This document shows positions 1 to 5,052 of a stretch of 5,052 nucleotides of DNA, piece by piece; position 1 is the stretch's first letter; each line of letters starts with the position of its first letter. The notes beneath the pieces are model-generated. The model did not search any database and was not told the DNA's origin. It saw only the letters and a program-made list of their open reading frames with translations. The DNA lies in contig JAJYDP010000421.1 in NCBI GenBank assembly GCA_021777365.1, positions 1 to 5,052 on the forward strand, written 5' to 3'. The translations under genes were made by a program, and so were the position numbers. Origin of the DNA: Chloroflexota bacterium. GTDB taxonomy: Bacteria > Chloroflexota > Limnocylindria > Limnocylindrales > CSP1-4.

Positions 1-819
1 TACCGCCGGTTCGAACGCGTCGCCCTCGCCCTCTCGATCGCCCTGTTCACGTTCGTCGTCCTGGCGTTCACGGTGCATCCGGACCCGGCGGCGGTTCTCG
101 GCGGCCTGTCGTTCACGCAGCCGGTGGGAAGCCGCGCCTATCTCGATCTCGTGGTGGCGACCGTCGGCGCGGTGATCATGCCCTGGATGCTCTTCTACCA
201 GCAGGCCGCCACGGTCGACAAGGGGCTGCGGGTGGAGGACCTCCGCGCCGCCCGCACGGAGACGCTCGTGGGCGCGATCGCCAGCGAGCTGCTGATGGCC
301 GCCGTCGTGATCGCCGCGGCGGCGGCCATGGCCGGCCCGGCCAGCGGGGTGGGCCACACCCTGGGAGCCCTGCCGGCGGGTCTCGAGCGGCTCGCCACCG
401 GTGCGCCGGCGGTGCTCATCGCGGTGGGCATGGTCGGGGCGGGGCTGCTCGCGGCGGTCGTGATCTCGCTGAGCTCAGCGTGGGCCTGGGCGGAACTCTT
501 CCGCTGGCCGCACAGCCTGAACCTCTCGGTGCGCCGGGCGCCGCTGTTCTACGCGCTGTACCTGCTCGAGGTGGTGCCCGCCGCCCTCGTCGCCCTCCTC
601 GCTCGCGACCTGATCACGGTGGTCATCGACGCGATGATCCTGAACGTGGTGGTGCTCGCGATCCCGCTGGCCTTCCTGGTTCGCCTCTCGGGCGATCAGG
701 CGGTCCTCGGAGCGCTGGCCAACGGGCCGGTACGGACTGCGATCTCCTGGGCAGTGACGCTGGGGCTGCTCGCGATGGGCGTCTGGAGCACGCTCGGGGC
801 GTTCGGCCTCGCACGCTGA
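1..819 (+). CDS. NRAMP (SLC11)-family metal ion transporter, C-terminal part
   Basis: An integral membrane protein that probably takes up divalent metal ions (Mn2+, Fe2+ or, in related branches, Mg2+) by proton- or gradient-linked transport. The frame is open from the first base of the window, so the 5' end is missing; 272 residues are visible. A methionine-like GTG at 73 lies inside the gene and is not the start. About six hydrophobic segments can be seen (roughly residues 5-24, 45-66, 85-112, 130-158, 180-225 with an internal turn, and 246-270). The segment with VGAVIMPWMLFYQQ at residues 55-68, followed by AATVDKGL, matches NRAMP helix 6, which contributes to the ion site. The ending (Q-AVLG--ANG, then a last helix) also fits the family. 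Canonical NRAMPs have MPH at this spot; this one has MPW, as in NRAMP-like divergent members. The helix 1 motif that would help predict the ion lies outside the window. The next gene is convergent, 10 bases away. Family confident, substrate unknown. Confidence 0.85.
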   Translation, partial: YRRFERVALALSIALFTFVVLAFTVHPDPAAVLGGLSFTQPVGSRAYLDLVVATVGAVIMPWMLFYQQAATVDKGLRVEDLRAARTETLVGAIASELLMAAVVIAAAAAMAGPASGVGHTLGALPAGLERLATGAPAVLIAVGMVGAGLLAAVVISLSSAWAWAELFRWPHSLNLSVRRAPLFYALYLLEVVPAALVALLARDLITVVIDAMILNVVVLAIPLAFLVRLSGDQAVLGALANGPVRTAISWAVTLGLLAMGVWSTLGAFGLAR

Positions 820-829
820 AGGCGCTGGG

Positions 830-2059
830 TCACGCGGGCCCCGGGCCCTCGTGACGGCGACCCTTGGCCTCGAGCATGGCCAGGTCGGCCTGCCGCAGCA
901 GGTCCGCCGGGTCGGGCGGTCGGTCGTCGACTCCTGCGATCCCGATCGACGCGCCGACCGACACGGTGGTGCCATCGAAGGGTATCGGCGCCGTGAGTGC
1001 GGCCCGCAGACGCCCCACGAGGGGGGATGCGGCGTTACGGGGGACGCCCGAGAGGATGACCGCGAACTCGTCGCCACCGATGCGCGCGACGTGATCCTCG
1101 GGGCGGGTGGCGGCACGCAGCCGCTCGGCGACCGCACGCAGGACCGCGTCGCCGGCGGCGTGCCCCAGCCGGTCGTTGACCGACTTGAAGCCATCGAGGT
1201 CGACGATCAGCAGGACACTCGGCCGCAACCCCTTGCGGGCCTCGGCCACCGTGTCCGCCAGGCGCGCCCCGAACTCGCGGCGGTTCGCCAGGTCGGTCAG
1301 CACGTCGTGCCCGGCGACCCAGCGCAGCCGATCGCGGTCGAACGCCTGCCAGGCCAGCAGGGCGGGCAGGAGGAAGACGAGCGGGGTCCACCAGGCCGTG
1401 TGGGTGTAGGTCTGGGCCATCAGCCAGCCCACCGCCACCTGGGCGCCCTCGGCCGCCAGGTACGAGCGCGACAGCAGCGCGGCGAGCACCAGCCGCCAGC
1501 GCCCGGTGCGCACCGTGGCCAGGGTCAGCGCCAGGTTCGAGCACTCGAAAACGAGTCCACCGGCCAGTGTCGCCAGGAGATCGCCCAACGGCCCGCCAGG
1601 GCCGAGGCCGGCCAGGATCGATCGTCCCAGGCTGATGGTGGCGGCCCCCAGGATCGCGGAGATCACGAAGGCCGCGTGGTTGTTGAGCACCCCGTACCAT
1701 GGCACGCCGCCCCGCAGCTCGCGGGGTTCCGTGGTGGCCAGCGCGGCCACCCAGCCGGCCACCAGCGGCCCGCCCAGGCTCATGGTGGTCACCATGGGCG
1801 CCAGCAACCAGACGAGACGGGTCCCCTCCGGCAGCTCCGCGCTGACGCCGCTCGCGACCAGCGTGAGCGCGCCCCAGAACAGCACGCCCAGCAACGTGGC
1901 GTGTCCGCCGATCACGCTCGACCACGCCGCTCCGATGCGGGGATCGGCGGGCACGAGCAGCGTGACCGAGGCGAGCGCGACCGCCCCCGCGATCACGATG
2001 GCGCCCACACGGAAGGCCAGCCACCGGGGGAGCGCGGTCGATTGGCCGTCCATCGGCAT
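830..2059 (-). CDS. Membrane-bound diguanylate cyclase (GGDEF domain)
   Basis: Makes cyclic-di-GMP from two GTP at the inner face of the cytoplasmic membrane. From the ATG at 2059 the protein has 409 residues. Residues 14-240 form about seven or eight hydrophobic helices, with a polar RELRGGVPWYGVLNNHA stretch near 113-129; this resembles the membrane input regions on some HD-GYP and GGDEF proteins and is probably the sensor. The GGDEF domain runs from about 247 to 402. It has HDVLTDLANRREF (251-263), the metal-binding DLDGFKSVND (287-296), LGHAAGD (298-304), GGDEF itself (328-332) and SIGIA (371-375). RPED (319-322) lies five residues before GGDEF, the position of the RxxD inhibitory site, so product feedback is likely. 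The late motif reads AMLEAK where Tyr is usual instead of Leu. An in-frame GTG sits one codon upstream (2062). The ATG is preferred because it overlaps the stop of a short ORF (TGATG) and has GGGGGA nine bases upstream. It lies downstream of the EAL gene in the same direction. Activity is inferred from motifs. Confidence 0.93.
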   Translation of the reverse strand: MPMDGQSTALPRWLAFRVGAIVIAGAVALASVTLLVPADPRIGAAWSSVIGGHATLLGVLFWGALTLVASGVSAELPEGTRLVWLLAPMVTTMSLGGPLVAGWVAALATTEPRELRGGVPWYGVLNNHAAFVISAILGAATISLGRSILAGLGPGGPLGDLLATLAGGLVFECSNLALTLATVRTGRWRLVLAALLSRSYLAAEGAQVAVGWLMAQTYTHTAWWTPLVFLLPALLAWQAFDRDRLRWVAGHDVLTDLANRREFGARLADTVAEARKGLRPSVLLIVDLDGFKSVNDRLGHAAGDAVLRAVAERLRAATRPEDHVARIGGDEFAVILSGVPRNAASPLVGRLRAALTAPIPFDGTTVSVGASIGIAGVDDRPPDPADLLRQADLAMLEAKGRRHEGPGPA

Positions 2060-2121
2060 CACCGCGGATCCCCCGCATGGACCATTACGATGGCGCGCGA
2101 GGGTGCGCCCACGGACCTCAT
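2059..2121 (-). CDS. Possible 20-residue leader peptide coupled to the cyclase gene
   Basis: A short ORF, ATG at 2121 to TGA at 2059-2061, encoding 20 residues (begins MRSVGAPSRA, ends VHAGDPR). It is preceded by AAGGAG at 2131-2136, nine bases from the ATG; this is the best Shine-Dalgarno match seen in this spacer. Its TGA overlaps the ATG of the diguanylate cyclase as TGATG, the usual arrangement for translational coupling by termination and reinitiation. It resembles no peptide known to me. It could be a true small protein, a regulatory leader that sets cyclase translation, or a chance ORF in GC-rich DNA. There is no run of one amino acid that would suggest classical attenuation. Existence of the ORF and its spacing are direct observations; function is inference. 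Confidence 0.45.
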   Translation of the reverse strand: MRSVGAPSRAIVMVHAGDPR

Positions 2122-2130
2122 AGCGCGGTT

Positions 2131-2136
2131 CTCCTT
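2131..2136 (-). promoter_or_regulatory. Shine-Dalgarno site for the leader ORF
   Basis: Minus-strand AAGGAG, followed by nine bases and then ATG. It is a six-base match to the anti-Shine-Dalgarno core and stronger than the GGGGGA in front of the cyclase itself. This suggests that ribosomes may load here and reach the cyclase by coupling. Confidence 0.5.
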
Positions 2137-2193
2137 CGGCCGCCAGTCTTCATGACGGCAGCGGCGCGAGGAATCCACCAGAAGTCAGGGGGC

Positions 2194-2230
2194 CTCTTGC
2201 GCGGGGCTCTTGCGCGGGGCTCTTGCGCGG
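2194..2230. repeat. Three tandem copies of a 13-base repeat
   Basis: The plus-strand unit CTCTTGCGCGGGG occurs at 2194-2206 and 2207-2219, and the first 11 bases of a third copy at 2220-2230. The array lies in the spacer between the phosphodiesterase stop and the cyclase leader, about 73 bases upstream of the leader ATG. Thirteen bases is not a multiple of three, and no convincing gene crosses it. It may be a slippage product or direct-repeat binding sites for a regulator of the cyclase; the sequence cannot separate these. Confidence 0.8.
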
Positions 2231-2285
2231 ATCTCGGCCACGGCCGTCGCGCGGCGGGTCCACGGGCGGTGCGCCCACCGACACC

Positions 2286-2316
2286 GGGCCGCGGGTCGCG
2301 TCAGGGCCGCGGGTCG
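2286..2316. repeat. Direct repeat spanning the phosphodiesterase stop codon
   Basis: GGGCCGCGGGTCG occurs at 2286-2298 and again at 2304-2316, exactly 18 bases apart. The second copy codes for the last residues (DPRP) of the EAL protein. The first lies just after the stop, where the same frame would read RDPRP again. This looks like an 18-base duplication at the gene end, possibly the event that placed the present stop codon. Confidence 0.7.
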
Positions 2317-4184
2317 TTTGCCGCGAGGATCAGCTCGAGCGGTTCGGGCCGGCCGAACAGGTAGCCCTGGCCGAACTCCACGCCGAGCCCGGCGAGCGTA
2401 GCGGCCTCGAGCTCGGTCTCGATCCCCTCGGCGATCAGCCGGCAGCCGGCGCTGCGGGCGAACTGGCGCATGGCGACCACGAGCGCCTGACGCCCCAGAT
2501 TCGCGTTGACCCGGCGGATGAGGCTGATGTCGAGCTTCACGAAGTCTGGCCGGAGCTCCACGATGTGGCCGAAGTTCGCCACCCCCGCGCCCGCGTCGTC
2601 CACCGCAAGGCGCAGGTCGTGACCCAGCGTCCGGACCGCCTCGCGGAGGGCGCCGTAGTCCGCCACAGCCTCGTGCTCGGTCACCTCGATCACCAGCGGG
2701 CGACCGGCCTCCAGGAGGCGCTCCCGGATCCGGTCCGGGTCGAGCAGGAGCCGGGGCGAGATGTTGAGGTCGAGCCATCGCCCGGCGGGGAGGCGGCGCG
2801 CGGCCTCGATGGCGCTCCCCAGCGTGGCCAGCTCGAGATCCGGCCCCAGGCCCACGGACCAGGCATCGTGAAAGCACAGGTCGGGGCGGCGACCGGACTC
2901 GAAGCGGGTGAGCGCTTCGTAGCCCACGACCTCCCGCGACTCGAGGTCGACGAGGGGTTGAAAGACGGGGTGAAACGCCCCGACGGCCAGGACGTGCTCG
3001 AGGGCACGGCGCCGCTCGATCTCCTCGCGCTGCGCATGCATGCGCGCGGCCAGCAGGGCGCTCGAGGTCGTGCTGAAGGCCACCACCGCCGGCAGCTTCT
3101 CGACCAGGGTGCGGGCGAACTCCCGGTCACAGGTGCCGATGACGAGCACCCCGTCGACATGCTGCCCGTGCCCGATGGGCCCGACGGCGATCGCCTCGAT
3201 GCCGGCGCTGCCCAGGATCTGACCCCAGGCGCCGACCCCCGCGAGCTCGCGTGCGTACTGGGCCCAGGGCCCCTGCGCGGTCCGTTCCTCCAGGAGCCGC
3301 GCATCTTCCGGCGGGAGGCGGGTTCCTGCCAGGCCCTGTATCTCCGGTGGCACGTGGCCCGCCAGGATCAGGAGCTCGTCCGGGCCAAGGAAGGCGCCAA
3401 CGCCGACGAAGTCGATCCCGGGCAGCGTCGCGACCTGGTCGCAGATCGCCTGTGCGCTGGCCTGGAGGGGATCCCCGGGCACCATGCCGTGGACGGCGTC
3501 GGAGAGGGCCGCCCGGAGACGGACCTCGAGGAGCTGCTCGGCTCGGGCGGTCCGGTAACGGGTGACGTCCTCGAACGACGAGACGACCCCGCGCCGGCCG
3601 TCGTCCAACCTGAGTGGCTCCGTGTGGATGGCAAGCCACCGGACGCGACCGCCGCGTCGACGGAGGCCCAGGATCACGTTACGGCGGGCTCGCCCGGTGC
3701 GCAGGGTGGCCAGCGCTGGGTATTCGGCGGGGGGAAACGGCGTGCCGTCCTCGTGGATCGCCTCCGGGGGCAGGCGGGACGGGAGCGCCCCGCTGGCCCG
3801 CCACCCCAGGATCGCCCGCGCCGCCCGGTTGGCCGCGATCAGGGTGCCGTCCGCGTCGTGCACCGTGACGCCTTCGGCCAGGGCGTCCACCACCGTCCGG
3901 TAGCGCGCCTCGGACGCCCGTGTCGCCTCCACCGCCTGCTCGTGCGCCACCTGCGTGCGCCGGGCGGTGATGCCGTAGGCGAGGTCGCTGGCCATCTCGA
4001 CCAGCAGGTCGAGCTCGTCCGCGCCGAATGCGTCCAGTTCGGCGGCGTAGACGCAGAGCACGCCGAAGGCGCGCTCGCCGGAGGTCAGCGGGAGCGCGGC
4101 GACGGACGCGAAGCCACGCCGTCGCGCCTCGTCGAGCCACGGCTCGAAGGCCGGATCCTGCACGTTGCGGAGCACCGACGGCCC
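2301..4184 (-). CDS. c-di-GMP phosphodiesterase, downstream part (GAF end, PAS, GAF, EAL)
   Basis: The larger part of a cytoplasmic phosphodiesterase that would hydrolyse c-di-GMP to pGpG. Its first part is in another frame (see the PAS-GAF entry); numbers here are for the rejoined 874-residue protein. In order: second half of GAF1 (GPSVLRNVQDP from 248, ending near 325 with LAYGI), PAS (about 337-457), GAF2 (about 467-629) and EAL (about 635-867). The catalytic residues expected for an active enzyme are present: EALTR (670-674), the Asn of LNISP (721), EVTE (747-750), DDAGAG (776-781), the Lys of VKLD (797), AEGIE (832-836) and QGYLFGRP (853-860). There is no GGDEF domain and no membrane segment. 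The frame stays open upstream to a GTG at 4373, but that extra stretch (Arg/Gly-rich) is a shadow of the other frame. If the break is real in the cell, this part has no obvious start of its own. The cyclase gene follows in the same direction after about 180 bases. Confidence 0.88.
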   Translation of the reverse strand, partial: GPSVLRNVQDPAFEPWLDEARRRGFASVAALPLTSGERAFGVLCVYAAELDAFGADELDLLVEMASDLAYGITARRTQVAHEQAVEATRASEARYRTVVDALAEGVTVHDADGTLIAANRAARAILGWRASGALPSRLPPEAIHEDGTPFPPAEYPALATLRTGRARRNVILGLRRRGGRVRWLAIHTEPLRLDDGRRGVVSSFEDVTRYRTARAEQLLEVRLRAALSDAVHGMVPGDPLQASAQAICDQVATLPGIDFVGVGAFLGPDELLILAGHVPPEIQGLAGTRLPPEDARLLEERTAQGPWAQYARELAGVGAWGQILGSAGIEAIAVGPIGHGQHVDGVLVIGTCDREFARTLVEKLPAVVAFSTTSSALLAARMHAQREEIERRRALEHVLAVGAFHPVFQPLVDLESREVVGYEALTRFESGRRPDLCFHDAWSVGLGPDLELATLGSAIEAARRLPAGRWLDLNISPRLLLDPDRIRERLLEAGRPLVIEVTEHEAVADYGALREAVRTLGHDLRLAVDDAGAGVANFGHIVELRPDFVKLDISLIRRVNANLGRQALVVAMRQFARSAGCRLIAEGIETELEAATLAGLGVEFGQGYLFGRPEPLELILAANDPRP

Positions 4185-4924
4185 CGGGACCGGAGTGCCG
4201 TCCCGGCGGGACCGCGACCGTGGGGCTCGTCGGCCCAGGTGATCCGTGCGCTCGCGAGATAACCGGCGTCCAGGCCCGCCGAGGCCATCGGGCGGACGGT
4301 GCACGCCGCATCGTCCTCCGCGTACCCCACCCAGGCAAGCCGATACCCTCCCGCCTCGACCACGATCCGGCACACCTCGTCGAGCAGGGTGACTTCATCG
4401 GAGGTCCGGACGAGAACGCGATTGAGCGCACTGAGAGCTCGCCGTGCGCGATCCGCGGCCGCTCGCGCCTGGACCTCGGCACGCGAGGCGGTCATGTCCC
4501 GGCTGACGGACACGCCACCGATGACGCGGCCGTCGACCGTGATGGGGTTGACGGTCGACTCGATCCAGATCTCGCGGCCGTCTCGCAGCCGGACGCTCCC
4601 TTCGCCGCGCCAGGGCCGGCCGTCTGCCAGCGCCGCGAGGAGATCCTTCTGCGCCTGGCCCCGATCGATTCGGAAGGGAAGCAACTCGCCGAATGGGCGT
4701 CCAAGGGCCTCAGACCCGGAGTACCCGAAGAGGCGCGCGGCCGAGGGGCCCCAGAACGTGATCCGGTTGTCGAGATCGGTGGCGAAGACGCCGTCGTGGA
4801 CGTGCGTCAGGACGAGGGCGGCGACGGCCTCGGGTGGCAGCGTTGCCGAGACGGGCGGCCGTGGAGACGTGGCCGAGGGGGTGTGGGGAGCCTGGTGCGG
4901 GGTCGCGTGGCCGCGGGGACGCAA
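4085..4924 (-). CDS. c-di-GMP phosphodiesterase, upstream part (PAS and first half of GAF)
   Basis: The 5' part of the same sensor phosphodiesterase. After a Pro/Ala/His-rich lead of about 30 residues comes a PAS domain (33-145, with HDGVFATDLDNRITFWG, then the PAC-type REIWIESTVNPI and a closing VSVSRDMT). A helical linker follows, and then the first half of a GAF domain from about 163 (LNRVLVRTSDE, GGYRLAWVGYAEDD, GRGPAGTALRS). True homology ends near residue 247; the rest, to the stop at 4085, is Arg/Ser-rich and is out of frame. The GAF sequence continues at once in the next frame. The start is a TTG at 4924, with GAGG nine bases upstream; no in-frame ATG or GTG was found between the upstream stop (4982-4984) and the PAS domain, so TTG is the best choice but not certain. 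PAS and GAF bind small ligands or sense redox or light in other proteins; the ligand here cannot be read. Confidence 0.85.
   Translation of the reverse strand: MRPRGHATPHQAPHTPSATSPRPPVSATLPPEAVAALVLTHVHDGVFATDLDNRITFWGPSAARLFGYSGSEALGRPFGELLPFRIDRGQAQKDLLAALADGRPWRGEGSVRLRDGREIWIESTVNPITVDGRVIGGVSVSRDMTASRAEVQARAAADRARRALSALNRVLVRTSDEVTLLDEVCRIVVEAGGYRLAWVGYAEDDAACTVRPMASAGLDAGYLASARITWADEPHGRGPAGTALRSRGRRCSATCRIRPSSRGSTRRDGVASRPSPRSR
4182..4188 (-). other. Apparent one-base frameshift in the phosphodiesterase gene
   Basis: On the minus strand this is CCCGGGG. The upstream frame reads TALRS and then Arg (4184-4186); the downstream frame picks up as Gly-Pro-Ser-Val-Leu-Arg-Asn from 4184. Reading one base twice, or restoring one missing base, gives a continuous GAF domain of normal spacing. 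The span 4924-2301 is 2624 bases, so one added base gives exactly 875 codons. Homopolymer runs of three C and four G are a common place for sequencing or replication slips. The bases in their 0-frame (TCC CGG GGC) do not form a standard -1 slippery heptamer. Confidence 0.85.
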
Positions 4925-4980
4925 GCAGGATCGCCTCGAAGTGCGGACGTCGGCTGGGAATCGGTTGCCTTCTTCGACAG

Positions 4981-4986
4981 ACTATA
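4981..4986 (-). promoter_or_regulatory. Possible -10 element of the phosphodiesterase gene
   Basis: Minus-strand TATAGT, five of six matches to TATAAT and AT-rich in a very GC-rich setting, 56 bases before the TTG start. No good -35 is seen at 16-18 bases; the expected spot falls within the inverted repeat next to it. This could mean an activator-dependent promoter or a different sigma factor. Confidence 0.35.
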
Positions 4987-4998
4987 GCCGCCGTGTCC

Positions 4999-5030
4999 AT
5001 CGTGGATCGGGGGTTGCGCCGATCCACGAT
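4999..5030. repeat. Perfect 12-base inverted repeat, possible operator
   Basis: ATCGTGGATCGG at 4999-5010 and its exact complement CCGATCCACGAT at 5019-5030, with an 8-base loop. It lies just upstream of the TATAGT hexamer, where a -35 box would be, which is where an operator for a dimeric regulator would sit. As RNA it would form a strong hairpin, but no T-run follows on either strand, so a standard intrinsic terminator is unlikely. It could also mark the end of a gene lying beyond the window. Confidence 0.7.
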
Positions 5031-5052
5031 CTCGCGGCAGGCCTGCGGCACC

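Noticed and set aside
836..848. GGGCCCCGGGCCC palindrome near the convergent gene ends, as a possible bidirectional terminator
   Set aside because: It lies inside the last codons of the cyclase (GPGP), has no real loop and no T-run on either side.
851..2155. 434-codon open frame on the plus strand opposite the cyclase
   Set aside because: Low-complexity Gln/Arg/Gly/His-rich translation with no hydrophobic core or motifs, while the opposite strand has a full GGDEF protein.
2264..2276. GGGCG-GTG-CGCCC hairpin downstream of the phosphodiesterase as a terminator
   Set aside because: Only a five-base stem, with no T-run following on the minus strand; expected by chance in DNA this rich in GC.
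3032..3045. 14-base perfect palindrome GCGCATGCATGCGC
   Set aside because: It falls in the middle of the phosphodiesterase coding region (residues around ARMHAQ) and is explained by codon use; no link to a promoter or gene end.
4182..4188. Programmed -1 ribosomal frameshift at CCCGGGG
   Set aside because: The heptamer is not in the X XXY YYZ register relative to the upstream frame, no function for a truncated PAS-half-GAF product is evident, and a slip in a homopolymer run is simpler. Kept only as a one-base indel.
2223..4262. 679-codon open frame on the plus strand opposite the phosphodiesterase
   Set aside because: The translation is Arg/Gly/Asp/His-rich without recognisable domains and mirrors the codon pattern of the EAL gene on the other strand, a usual effect in GC-rich DNA.
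4710..5051. 113-codon minus-strand frame reaching the window edge, as an upstream gene or alternative 5' end
   Set aside because: It overlaps the PAS-coding region in another frame, is Arg/Pro-rich with no domain, and its residues over the PAS region are a frame-shifted shadow.

Overview
The window is GC-rich DNA, with G or C at most third codon positions and long spurious open frames opposite the real genes. It comes from a free-living, high-GC bacterium. The protein styles (a membrane GGDEF protein with an 'RELRG..PWYG' segment, and a PAS/GAF/EAL sensor with a 'DDAGAG' loop) would fit Chloroflexota or Actinomycetota, but the sequence alone does not settle the phylum. No mobile elements, RNA genes or CRISPR arrays were found.

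Layout from left to right: (1) positions 1-819, plus strand, the C-terminal part of an NRAMP (SLC11)-type metal ion transporter that starts before the window; (2) a 10-base gap between convergent genes; (3) 830-2059, minus strand, a membrane-bound diguanylate cyclase with intact GGDEF active site and intact I-site; (4) 2059-2121, minus strand, a possible 20-codon leader ORF with a strong Shine-Dalgarno site, whose stop overlaps the cyclase start as TGATG; (5) about 180 bases of spacer with three tandem copies of a 13-base repeat; (6) 2301-4924, minus strand, a cytoplasmic multi-sensor c-di-GMP phosphodiesterase (PAS-GAF-PAS-GAF-EAL, about 874 residues if intact), broken in the first GAF domain by an apparent one-base deletion near 4182-4188; (7) 4925-5052, its upstream region, with a TATAGT -10-like hexamer and a perfect 12-base inverted repeat.

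The theme is cyclic-di-GMP control. Two genes lie in the same direction: first a phosphodiesterase with all recognisable EAL catalytic residues, then a membrane diguanylate cyclase. Their opposed activities suggest that one locus sets a local c-di-GMP level, with soluble PAS/GAF inputs on the degrading side and a membrane input on the synthesising side. The NRAMP-type gene is convergent and probably a separate unit. I see no evidence for a wholly new system. The points most worth checking are the frameshift in the phosphodiesterase, the coupled leader ORF, the repeats near the control regions, and the NRAMP motif variant.
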